Positions 50,079 to 57,439 of a stretch of DNA of 59,418 nt are shown piece by piece. Location: NCBI GenBank assembly GCA_023430825.1, contig JAEYYL010000095.1, positions 1-59,418 on the forward strand. Reading direction: 5' to 3'. Under the pieces are notes generated by a model. It saw only the letters and a program-made list of their open reading frames with translations. It was not told the DNA's origin and did no database searches. A program made the position numbers and the translations under genes. The DNA is from Verrucomicrobiota bacterium. Its GTDB lineage: Bacteria; Verrucomicrobiota; Verrucomicrobiia; Opitutales; Opitutaceae. Numbering within the stretch: the stretch's first letter is position 1; each line of letters opens with the position of its first letter.

Positions 50079-51074
50079 ATGAGTCTGCCGTCGGCGATTC
50101 CATCCGTTCGTGCCGCGCGGCTCGCGCTGCCGGTGGCGCTCGGGCTGCTGCTCGCGTTGATGATCGCGTCATTGGCGGTCGGAGACCTCGTGCTGTCGCC
50201 GGCGCGGTTGTGGGCGGGGTTGTGGCACGAGGATGAACTCGCGGCGATCGTGCTCTGGAACATCCGGCTGCCGCGGCTGCTGGTGGGCATGGCGGTCGGC
50301 GCGGCGTTGTCGGCGAGCGGGCTCGTGATGCAGGCGTATTTTCGCAACAGCCTCGCGAGTCCCGGGCTGCTCGGCGTGAGCAGCGGCGGGGCGGCGGGGG
50401 CGGTGATCGCGATCGGGCTCGGGTGGGCGTCGGCGTCGCTGCTCGTGCTGCCGCTGTTCGCGATCGTCGGCTCTTTCGCAGCGACGGGCGCGGTATTGCT
50501 GTTGGCCCGCCAGGATACCGGCACGGAGCGGCTCTTGCTGGCGGGCGTGGCGCTCAACGCGCTGCTCGGCGCGGTGACGAGTTACGTGCTCACGAACTTT
50601 ACGCTGACCTACGAGCGGAACGCGCAGATTATTTTCTGGCTGCTCGGCGGGCTGGAGGATCGCACGTGGGAACACGTCGCGATGGCGGCGCCGGTGCTCG
50701 CCGCCGCGGCGCTGCTGTGGCCGCTGGGTCGCTCGTTGGATTTGCTCAGCCTCGGGGTGCCGGAGGCGCAGAGCCTCGGCGTGGATGTGCGCACGCTGCG
50801 CCGGCGGTTGCTGGCGTTGTCGACGGTGATGACGGCGCTGGCGACGGCGGTGGCGGGCACGATCGCGTTCGTCGGGCTCGTGGTGCCGCACCTGCTGCGG
50901 TTGATCGTGGGGCCGGAGCACCGCCGGCTGGTGCCGTTGTCGCTGGTGGGCGGCGCGGCGTTCGTGACGGCGTGCGATCTGGCGGGGCGGATGGGCGGCG
51001 GGTTGCGCGTGGGGATCGTGACGGCGCTGGTGGGCGGACCGTTTTTCCTTTGGCTGCTGCGCCGACAACCATGA
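50079..51074 (+). CDS. btuC: Cobalamin ABC transporter permease BtuC-like
   Basis: A 331-residue FecCD/BtuC-type permease with about ten membrane helices. Family motifs include IRLPRLLVGMAVGAALSASGLVMQAYFRNSLASPGLLGVSSGG near the N-terminus, with the conserved NSLA-P-LLG, and GTIAFVGLVVPHLLR with VGGPFFLWLLRR at the end. The frame runs back into repeat A5; the ATG at 50079, just past the repeat, fits the family start. It overlaps btuD by four bases (ATGA). Confidence 0.93.
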   Translation: MSLPSAIPSVRAARLALPVALGLLLALMIASLAVGDLVLSPARLWAGLWHEDELAAIVLWNIRLPRLLVGMAVGAALSASGLVMQAYFRNSLASPGLLGVSSGGAAGAVIAIGLGWASASLLVLPLFAIVGSFAATGAVLLLARQDTGTERLLLAGVALNALLGAVTSYVLTNFTLTYERNAQIIFWLLGGLEDRTWEHVAMAAPVLAAAALLWPLGRSLDLLSLGVPEAQSLGVDVRTLRRRLLALSTVMTALATAVAGTIAFVGLVVPHLLRLIVGPEHRRLVPLSLVGGAAFVTACDLAGRMGGGLRVGIVTALVGGPFFLWLLRRQP

Positions 51075-51784
51075 ACGCGCTGCAACTCGAACACGCGACG
51101 GTGCCGGGGCGATTGCACGACGTGAGTCTGCAACTCGCGCGTGGTGCGCTGGTCGGTTTGGTCGGGCCGAACGGCTCGGGCAAATCCACGCTGCTGCAGG
51201 TCGCGGCGGGCGTGCTGCCGGGCGAGGGACGCGTGAGCTGGGCGGGGCGGCCGGTGACGACGATTCCGATCGTGGAGCGCGGGCGGTGTGCGGCGTGGGT
51301 GCCTCAGGAAGCGCATTTCGAGTTTGGGTTTTCGGTGCGAGCGGTGGTCGCGCAGGGACGGTTCGCGCATGGCGACGACGGCCGCGGCGTCGACGACGCT
51401 CTGGCGCGTTTCGATCTGACGGCGCTCGCTGAACGGCCGGTGACGCGGCTGTCGGGCGGTGAGCGTCAGCGCGTGTTGCTCGCTCGTGCGCTGACGACGG
51501 ACGCGCCGCTGCACCTGTGGGACGAGCCGCTGGCGGCGCTCGATGTGCGGCACGCGCTGGAGACGCTGCGGCTGGCGGGCGAGTTGGCGCGGGTGGGGCG
51601 GACGATGGTGTTTTCGCTGCACGATCTGCGCGTGGCGCACTGCCTGGATGTGGTTGTGGTGTTGCACGCGGGGCGGTTGCGCGCGGTCGGTCGGCCGGAC
51701 GAAGTGCTGACGCCGACGTTGTTGAACGACGTTTTTGGCGTGCGGTCGCGCACCGCGCCGGGACTCACTTTGGAACTGCCATGA
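51071..51784 (+). CDS. btuD: Cobalamin ABC transporter ATP-binding protein BtuD-like
   Basis: A 237-residue ABC ATPase. Walker A is GPNGSGKST near residue 32, signature LSGGERQRV, Walker B LHLWDEPLAALD and H-loop FSLHDLR. It energises the BtuC channel. The ATG at 51071 overlaps the btuC stop, and its own stop overlaps the cobO start by four bases, indicating coupled translation through btuC-btuD-cobO. Confidence 0.92.
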   Translation: MNALQLEHATVPGRLHDVSLQLARGALVGLVGPNGSGKSTLLQVAAGVLPGEGRVSWAGRPVTTIPIVERGRCAAWVPQEAHFEFGFSVRAVVAQGRFAHGDDGRGVDDALARFDLTALAERPVTRLSGGERQRVLLARALTTDAPLHLWDEPLAALDVRHALETLRLAGELARVGRTMVFSLHDLRVAHCLDVVVVLHAGRLRAVGRPDEVLTPTLLNDVFGVRSRTAPGLTLELP

Positions 51785-52389
51785 ATATCCCACCGGAAAA
51801 TACGAGCGACGAAGCGCATCGGGCTGCGATGCAGGCCTTGCAGGCGGAAATGGACGCGAAGGTCCGCGCGGCGCAGGAGAAACGCGGGCTCGTGATCGTG
51901 CACACGGGCGACGGCAAGGGGAAGAGCTCGGCGGCGTTCGGCATGCTGGCGCGGATGGTCGCGCACAAGCGCCGCTGCGCGGTGATCCAATTCATCAAGA
52001 GCGGCGCGGACGCGGTGGAGCGGGTGTTGCGCGGGCCGTATCTCGAATGGCACAGCGTCGGCGGCGGGTTTACCTGGAACACGCAGGACCGCGCGGGCGA
52101 CATCGCGTTGTGCCGCGAAGGCTGGGAAAAGGCGCTCGGGTTTTTCCAAAACCCGGAGATCGATTTCGTGCTGCTCGACGAACTGAACATCGTGCTGGCC
52201 TACGATTATCTGCCGAAGGAGGAAGTGCTCGCGGCGTTGAAGGCGAAGACGCCGATGCAGCACGTGGTCATCACGGGGCGCGGAGCGCTGCCGGAGTTGA
52301 TCGAGCTGGCGGATCTCGTGACGGAGATGCGCGAGGTGAAACATCCGTTCAAGGCGGGCGTGAAGGCGCAGGCGGGGATCGAGTTTTGA
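51781..52389 (+). CDS. cobO: Cob(I)alamin adenosyltransferase (CobO/CobA/BtuR)
   Basis: A 202-residue P-loop enzyme that transfers the adenosyl group of ATP to cob(I)alamin or corrinoid intermediates. The P-loop HTGDGKGKSSAAFG near residue 42, then VIQFIKSG, FTWNTQDRAGD and VLLDELNIVLAYDYLP are characteristic of the CobA/BtuR type. It starts four bases inside the end of btuD. The leading 30 residues are a typical charged helical N-terminus. Confidence 0.95.
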   Translation: MNIPPENTSDEAHRAAMQALQAEMDAKVRAAQEKRGLVIVHTGDGKGKSSAAFGMLARMVAHKRRCAVIQFIKSGADAVERVLRGPYLEWHSVGGGFTWNTQDRAGDIALCREGWEKALGFFQNPEIDFVLLDELNIVLAYDYLPKEEVLAALKAKTPMQHVVITGRGALPELIELADLVTEMREVKHPFKAGVKAQAGIEF

Positions 52390-52400
52390 AAACGGAGTTT

Positions 52401-52497
52401 GTTACACAAAGAGCACGGAGGAGACACCGAGGTCACGGAGGTGAGGATCTCATCGCGGTGAACTCCATGGGCTGCGCTCGGTGCCCTCGGTGTAATC
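52401..52497. repeat. Imperfect inverted repeat family F (CACGGAGG type)
   Basis: GTTACAC at 52401-52407 is mirrored by GTGTAA near 52490-52495. Between them are repeated CACGGAGG, CACCGAGG and the opposed CTCGGTGCCCTCGGTG units. It fills the cobO-cobQ junction. One copy in the window. Confidence 0.65.
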
Positions 52498-52516
52498 GGA
52501 TTGGAGAGCCGTGCAT

Positions 52517-53974
52517 ATGAAAGCCCTGTCTGTTCTCGGCACGTCGTCCAATGTCGGCAAGACGTGGATGACGACGGCGCTGTGCGCGTGGCTGCGGCGC
52601 GAGGGTGTGCGGGTGGCGCCGTTCAAGGCCCAGAACATGTCGAACAATGCGTGGGTGACGCTCGACGGCGGCGAGATGGCGCGGGCGCAGGCGGTGCAGG
52701 CCGAGGCGTGCGGACTGCGACCGGTGGTGGAAATGAATCCGATTCTGCTGAAGCCGAGCACGCAGCGGACGTCGCAACTCGTCGTGCTGGGCGAGGCGCG
52801 CCGGCATCTCGAAGGCAGCGAGTATTTCGGAAATTTCGAGGCGATGTGGCGGGTGGTCGCCGACACGCTCGACGGCTGGCGGGAACGTTGCGACGTGCTC
52901 GTGATGGAAGGCGCGGGGAGTCCGGTGGAGTTGAACCTGATGGAGCGCGACCTCGTGAACCTGCGTCCGGTGCGGCACCTCGACGGGCGCTGGGTGCTCG
53001 TGGCGGACATCGATCGCGGCGGGGTTTACGCGCAAATGGCGGGGACGTGGGCGTTGCTGCCGGCGGAAGATCGCGCGCGCGGACTCGGGGCGATCGTGAA
53101 CCGGTTTCGCGGCGACATCAGTTTATTTCCGAACCCACAGAGCTGGCTCGCGCCGCATGCGCCGGGCTTCGACGTGCTTGGCACGGTGCCGTTTCGCCGG
53201 GATTTGCAACCGGAGGAGGAGGACGGGTTGAGCGCAGCAGACGAGAGTCGCGGCGAAGGTGAAGTGCTGGCTTGGATACGCTTTCCGCACGCGGCCAATC
53301 TCACGGACTGCCAGCCGTGGTGGGACGATGTGGGCGTGCGCACGCGTTGGGTGTCGACGCCGGCGGAGCTGGCGGACGCGCGGGTGATCGTGCTGCCGGG
53401 CTCGAAGAACACGCTGGCGGATTTGCGCTGGCTGCGGACGACGGGACTGGGCGAGGCGATCGTAGCAGCGGCGCGGCGCGGGGTGTTGGTGGTGGGAATT
53501 TGCGGCGGTTATCAGATGTTGGGCGAGTGGCTGGAGGATGCGGCGGGCGTGGCGGGCGATGCGGGCAGCGAAGCGGGGCTCGGGCTGCTGCCGGTGCGCA
53601 CGACGTTTGCGGCGAAGAAGATCGTGCGGCGGGTGACGGCACAGTGGGAGGGGCGGCTCTGGACGGCGTATGAGATTCACATGGGACGCACGGAGATAGC
53701 GGCGGGCAGCGAGGCGTTGCAGACGGTGACGGACGCGAATGACGCGACGCGGCGCGAAGGTGTGCGGCGCGGCAACGTGTGGGGCACGTATTTGCACGGC
53801 TGGTTCGAGGTGCCGGAGGTGAGGCGGAGCGTCGCGGCGGCGGCGGGGATCGCGGGGCATCGGGCGCAACCGGTGCCGTGGGTGGAGCGGCGGCAGGCGG
53901 TGTATGCGCAGATGGCGGAGCATGTGACGGCGCACGTGAACCTCGAGCCGGTGCGGAGGTATCTCGGGCTGTGA
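52517..53974 (+). CDS. cobQ: Cobyric acid synthase CobQ/CbiP
   Basis: A 485-residue amidotransferase that amidates adenosyl-cobyrinic acid a,c-diamide at positions b, d, e and g to give adenosylcobyric acid. The N-terminal dethiobiotin-synthase-like domain has GTSSNVGKTW and APFKAQNMSNNA. The C-terminal triad-type glutaminase domain has VVGICGGYQMLG with the nucleophile Cys and GTYLHGWFE with the catalytic His. The ATG at 52517 is preferred; GTG 52511 is six bases earlier. No CbiB, the next pathway step, is present in the window. Confidence 0.95.
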   Translation: MKALSVLGTSSNVGKTWMTTALCAWLRREGVRVAPFKAQNMSNNAWVTLDGGEMARAQAVQAEACGLRPVVEMNPILLKPSTQRTSQLVVLGEARRHLEGSEYFGNFEAMWRVVADTLDGWRERCDVLVMEGAGSPVELNLMERDLVNLRPVRHLDGRWVLVADIDRGGVYAQMAGTWALLPAEDRARGLGAIVNRFRGDISLFPNPQSWLAPHAPGFDVLGTVPFRRDLQPEEEDGLSAADESRGEGEVLAWIRFPHAANLTDCQPWWDDVGVRTRWVSTPAELADARVIVLPGSKNTLADLRWLRTTGLGEAIVAAARRGVLVVGICGGYQMLGEWLEDAAGVAGDAGSEAGLGLLPVRTTFAAKKIVRRVTAQWEGRLWTAYEIHMGRTEIAAGSEALQTVTDANDATRREGVRRGNVWGTYLHGWFEVPEVRRSVAAAAGIAGHRAQPVPWVERRQAVYAQMAEHVTAHVNLEPVRRYLGL

Positions 53975-53996
53975 CGATGGTCCGAAACGAGGAACC

Positions 53997-54518
53997 ATGA
54001 CGATGGGTAAACTGATTTTTCTCACCGGACCGGTGCGCAGCGGAAAGAGCCGGCGCGCGGTGGAACGGGCGCGCGCATGGGGTGACGACGTCGTGTTTGC
54101 GGCGACGTATCGAAAAACCGGTGACGATGCCGAGATGACCGAGCGCGTGCGGCGGCATCGCGCGGAGCGGCCGGCGTGGCGGACGCTCGAGGCGCCGGCG
54201 AATCTGGCGGAGGAGTTGGCGATGATGCGGCCGGCGCCCGCGGGTGTGGTGTTGGATTGTTTGACGTTGTGGCTCGGCGACCGGTTTGCGGAAACGGACG
54301 AGGCGATCGTGGCGGCGTGGGAGGAGGAACTCGCGCATGCGAAAGCGGCGCCGTGGCCGATGGTCGTGGTGGGCAACGAAGTCGGCTGGAGCCTCGTCCC
54401 GGAGAGCGCGGAGTTGCGGAGGTTTCGCGATTTGGCGGGGACGCTCGCGCAACGGACGGCGGCGGCGGCGGACGAGGCGTGGTTGTGCGTCGCGGGATGC
54501 GCGGTGCGGTTAAAATGA
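53997..54518 (+). CDS. cobU: Adenosylcobinamide kinase/GTP guanylyltransferase CobU
   Basis: A 173-residue bifunctional enzyme that phosphorylates adenosylcobinamide and attaches GMP to make AdoCbi-GDP. The P-loop GPVRSGKSRRA, FAATYRKTGDDAEM, LDCLTLWLGD and VVGNEVGWSLVPE are all CobU signatures. ATGs at 53997 and 54003 are both possible starts. It lies 22 bases after cobQ. Repeat E fills the gap to cobT. Confidence 0.94.
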   Translation: MTMGKLIFLTGPVRSGKSRRAVERARAWGDDVVFAATYRKTGDDAEMTERVRRHRAERPAWRTLEAPANLAEELAMMRPAPAGVVLDCLTLWLGDRFAETDEAIVAAWEEELAHAKAAPWPMVVVGNEVGWSLVPESAELRRFRDLAGTLAQRTAAAADEAWLCVAGCAVRLK

Positions 54519-54537
54519 GATTTTCGATCCGATGAAC

Positions 54538-54608
54538 GGCCGCAAAAAAGCGCAGAAGGCGCAAAAAGGGACAGAGTTTTTCTGCGCCGTTTGCGCTTCT
54601 TTGCGGCC
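54538..54608. repeat. Palindromic repeat family E
   Basis: GGCCGCAAAAAAGCGCAGAA at the left pairs with TTTGCGCTTCTTTGCGGCC at the right, around a T-rich centre, giving a long imperfect hairpin between cobU and cobT. A single arm occurs at 31801. Confidence 0.88.
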
Positions 54609-54626
54609 AATAGGCATTTCTTTTTT

Positions 54627-55691
54627 ATGAGTCCATCCTGGCAGATTCCGGAAATCCCGCCGCTGGCGGTGCACCTTGAAGGCGCGTTGCGCGCGCGCAT
54701 CGATCAGAAGACGAAACCGCCGGGTTCGCTCGGGCGGCTGGAGGAACTGGCGTTGCGGCTGGGGCTCATGCAAGGCACGGCGACGCCGAGCTTGCGTGCG
54801 CCGACGGTGCTCGTGTTCGCCGGCGACCATGGGCTGGCGGCCGAGGGGGTGAGTCCGTTTCCCGCCGAAGTGACGGTGCAGATGGTGCACAACTTCTTGA
54901 ACGGCGGCGCGGCGATCAACGTGCTGGCGCGGCAAAACGGGCTGGCGCTGCGCGTGGTCGATGCGGGCGTGGCGGCCGAGTTGCCGGAGCATCCGATGCT
55001 GTTGGCGCGAAAGGTGCGTGCGGGCACGCGCAACGCGATCCACGAACCGGCGCTCACGCCGGAGGAGGTGAACCTATGTCTCGCGCGCGGCGATGCGATC
55101 GCGGCGGACGCGGCGGCGATGGGCGGAAACGTGCTGCTGTTCGGCGAAATGGGCATCGGCAACACGTCGTCGGCGTCCCTGCTGGCGAGCGCGTTGCTGG
55201 GATTGCCGCTCGAGGAATGTGTGGGGCGCGGCGCGGGGCATGACGACGCGGGGCTCGCGCACAAACGCGCGGTGCTCGCACGCGTGCAGGCGCGGCATGC
55301 GGACGCGCGCACGCCGCTGGCGACGCTCGCGGCGTTCGGCGGTTGTGAGATCGCGATGATGGCCGGCGCGATGCTGGGTGCGGCGGCGCGGCGGATGACG
55401 ATTGTGAACGACGGTTTCATCGTGACGGCGGCGCTGGTGGTCGCGGCGAAGCTCAATCCGGCGGTGCTCGACTACACGGTGTTTGCGCACGGATCGGCGG
55501 AGCACGGTCATCGACGCGTGCTCGTGGCGCTCGACGCGAAACCGCTGCTCGACCTCGGGCTGCGGCTGGGCGAAGGCACGGGCGCGGCGCTGGCGTGGCC
55601 GTTGCTGGCGGCGGCGGTGAATTTTCTGGTGGAGATGGCGACGTTCGAATCGGTGGGGGTGAGTCAGAGCGAAGGAGCGCCGGTCGCGTGA
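54627..55691 (+). CDS. cobT: Nicotinate-nucleotide-DMB phosphoribosyltransferase CobT
   Basis: A 354-residue enzyme that makes alpha-ribazole phosphate from dimethylbenzimidazole and nicotinate mononucleotide. Motifs are KTKPPGSLGRLEELA near the N-terminus, VFAGDHGLAAEGVSPFP, GEMGIGNTSSAS, GRGAGHDDAGL and the catalytic Glu in LGEGTGAALAWPL. The ATG at 54627 follows the repeat; longer in-frame sequence upstream lies in that repeat. The stop overlaps the GTG start of cobS by four bases. Confidence 0.95.
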   Translation: MSPSWQIPEIPPLAVHLEGALRARIDQKTKPPGSLGRLEELALRLGLMQGTATPSLRAPTVLVFAGDHGLAAEGVSPFPAEVTVQMVHNFLNGGAAINVLARQNGLALRVVDAGVAAELPEHPMLLARKVRAGTRNAIHEPALTPEEVNLCLARGDAIAADAAAMGGNVLLFGEMGIGNTSSASLLASALLGLPLEECVGRGAGHDDAGLAHKRAVLARVQARHADARTPLATLAAFGGCEIAMMAGAMLGAAARRMTIVNDGFIVTAALVVAAKLNPAVLDYTVFAHGSAEHGHRRVLVALDAKPLLDLGLRLGEGTGAALAWPLLAAAVNFLVEMATFESVGVSQSEGAPVA

Positions 55692-56443
55692 ACGCGCTGC
55701 GACGCGAACTGCATGCGCTGGCGGCCGCGGTGATGTTTTTCACGCGGCTGCCGGTGCCGGGGGGCTGGGGCGCGACGCGCGAGGATTTGCAGCGGTCGTC
55801 GGCGTATTTCCCGCTGGTCGGCTTGCTGGTGGGCGGCGTGGCGGCGGCGGTGTGGTGGCTGGCGGTGCAAGTGTGGACGCCGGGGATCGCGAGCGGCTTG
55901 AGCCTGGCGGCGACGCTGCTGTTGACGGGCGCGCTGCACGAGGACGGTTTCGCGGATGTGTGCGACGGCTTCGGCGGCGGTTATACGAAGGAACGCGTGC
56001 TGGAGATCATGCGCGATTCGCGCGTGGGTGCGTTCGGTGCGATGGGCGTGACGATGATGCTGGGCTTGAAATGGCTGACGGTCGCGACGCTGCCGCTCGC
56101 GCTCGCGCCGGCGGTGATGGTGGCCGCGCATGGATTGAGCCGGGCGCTGGCGGCGACGCTGATGACGACGCTCGCGTATGTGCGCGAGGACGCGGCGAAG
56201 GCGAAACCGTTGGCGACGGAACTGCGCGGCGGACGGCTGGCGTTCGTGGCGGCGACGGCACTCGCGGCGCTGGCGTGGCTGCCGCCAAGGTTTTGGTGGG
56301 TGTTGCTCACGCTGGCGGTGGTGCGCTCGGGGGTCGCGCGGTGGTTCGTGCGGCGGATTGGGGGCTACACGGGGGATTGTCTCGGCGCGGCGCAGCAGGT
56401 GAGCGAGCTCGCGGTGTATTTGACCGTGATCGCGTTGGTGTGA
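55688..56443 (+). CDS. cobS: Adenosylcobinamide-GDP ribazoletransferase (cobalamin synthase) CobS
   Basis: A 251-residue polytopic inner-membrane enzyme that joins AdoCbi-GDP and alpha-ribazole (phosphate). The metal-binding motif ALHEDGFADVCDGFGGG near residue 80 and the earlier FFTRLPVPGGW are diagnostic. Start is GTG 55688, coupled to the cobT stop. About six membrane segments are apparent. Repeat C2 lies before cobC. Confidence 0.94.
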   Translation: MNALRRELHALAAAVMFFTRLPVPGGWGATREDLQRSSAYFPLVGLLVGGVAAAVWWLAVQVWTPGIASGLSLAATLLLTGALHEDGFADVCDGFGGGYTKERVLEIMRDSRVGAFGAMGVTMMLGLKWLTVATLPLALAPAVMVAAHGLSRALAATLMTTLAYVREDAAKAKPLATELRGGRLAFVAATALAALAWLPPRFWWVLLTLAVVRSGVARWFVRRIGGYTGDCLGAAQQVSELAVYLTVIALV

Positions 56444-56458
56444 AAATGGGACGTCCAA

Positions 56459-56484
56459 CGCGGCGGGGGCGCCGCGGCTCCAGG
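56459..56484. repeat. Repeat family C, copy 2
   Basis: Identical over 26 bases to 40927-40952. It lies in the 83-base gap between cobS and cobC. Confidence 0.8.
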
Positions 56485-56526
56485 AACGACGGGGACGACG
56501 AAAAACATGAAAACGGAAAACCTGAA

Positions 56527-57051
56527 ATGAGCATCGTGTTGATCCGGCATACGCGGGTGATGGCGGCGGGACTGTGCTATGGGTGGTGTAACGTGCCGCT
56601 GGCGGAGACGTTCGCGGCGGAGGCCGCGGCGACGCGGTCGACGCTGCCCTGGACGCCCGACGAAGTGTGGACGAGTCCGGCGGCACGGTGTCGTGCGCTG
56701 GCGGATACACTAGGGATCGCGCGCCTGACGGAGGAGCCGCGACTACGCGAGCTGCACATGGGCGCGTGGGAGGGGCGGCGGTGGGAGGAGTTTCGCGGGC
56801 CGGAGAGCGAAGCATGGGCGCTCGATCCGTGGCGGCGGCGCGCGCCCGGCGGCGAAACGGGAGAGGAGTTCTGGAAGCGCGTGGCGGAAGTGCGCGCGGA
56901 GCTGCGGTTGCGCGCGAGCGATGGGACGCGCATCGCGGTCGTGACGCACGGCGGCGTGATTCGCGCGTGGCGGGGAATCGTGGAAGGGCGAAGCCTCGAC
57001 GAGATGATGCGGGAGCCGGTCGGGTTTGGGTCGGTGACGGTGGGGATATAA
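56527..57051 (+). CDS. cobC: Alpha-ribazole phosphatase-like histidine phosphatase CobC
   Basis: A 174-residue histidine-phosphatase (phosphoglycerate-mutase fold) protein. The phospho-His motif is IVLIRHTRVMAAGLCYG, with RCRALADTL and LRELHMGAWEGRRWEEF after it, and the second catalytic His in AVVTHGGVIRAW. It probably removes the phosphate from alpha-ribazole 5-phosphate or cobalamin 5-phosphate; the assignment rests largely on location after cobS. The ATG at 56527 fits the motif spacing. This is the last gene of the run. Confidence 0.87.
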   Translation: MSIVLIRHTRVMAAGLCYGWCNVPLAETFAAEAAATRSTLPWTPDEVWTSPAARCRALADTLGIARLTEEPRLRELHMGAWEGRRWEEFRGPESEAWALDPWRRRAPGGETGEEFWKRVAEVRAELRLRASDGTRIAVVTHGGVIRAWRGIVEGRSLDEMMREPVGFGSVTVGI

Positions 57052-57296
57052 AAATGGGACGGCGTCAGGGAGAAGGCTGCGAATAGCGAACGGTTGCGTT
57101 TCACGGAGCGACGGTCGCACTTCTGGCCAAGCGCGGCAGATGTGTATCGGTCCAAGTTTTGGGTTCGAGGTGTTTTGCCCCAAGGCGTCAGGACGCTTCG
57201 GCATAAATCCCGCTTGCGGGAGCGCCCACCTCATTATGCCGTCTGCCGCGCCCTCTGTTTTGCTGCGAGTCCCCGTGCGGTTCGATGGGCTTGGAA

Positions 57297-57421
57297 GGTA
57301 GGAGCCTGCTTGCAGGCGATGGCGCCGTCCCGCTGCTTACGCAGCGAGCCACACGAAAACGGAAATCGCCTGCAAGCAGGCTCCTACCTCCGGGCGATTC
57401 CCGCTGCTTGCGCAGCGAGCA
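57297..57421. repeat. Palindromic repeat family B, copy 3, with extra half unit
   Basis: Arms GGTAGGAGCCTGCTTGCAGG and CCTGCAAGCAGGCTCCTACC are complementary, with an inner CGCTGCTTACGCAGCGAGC hairpin, about 92 bases. A further CCGCTGCTTGCGCAGCGAGC unit follows at about 57401-57420. It lies between convergent cobC and recQ. The remaining 57052-57296 shows no supportable gene. Confidence 0.88.
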
Positions 57422-57439
57422 CTGATGCACGGATGTCGC

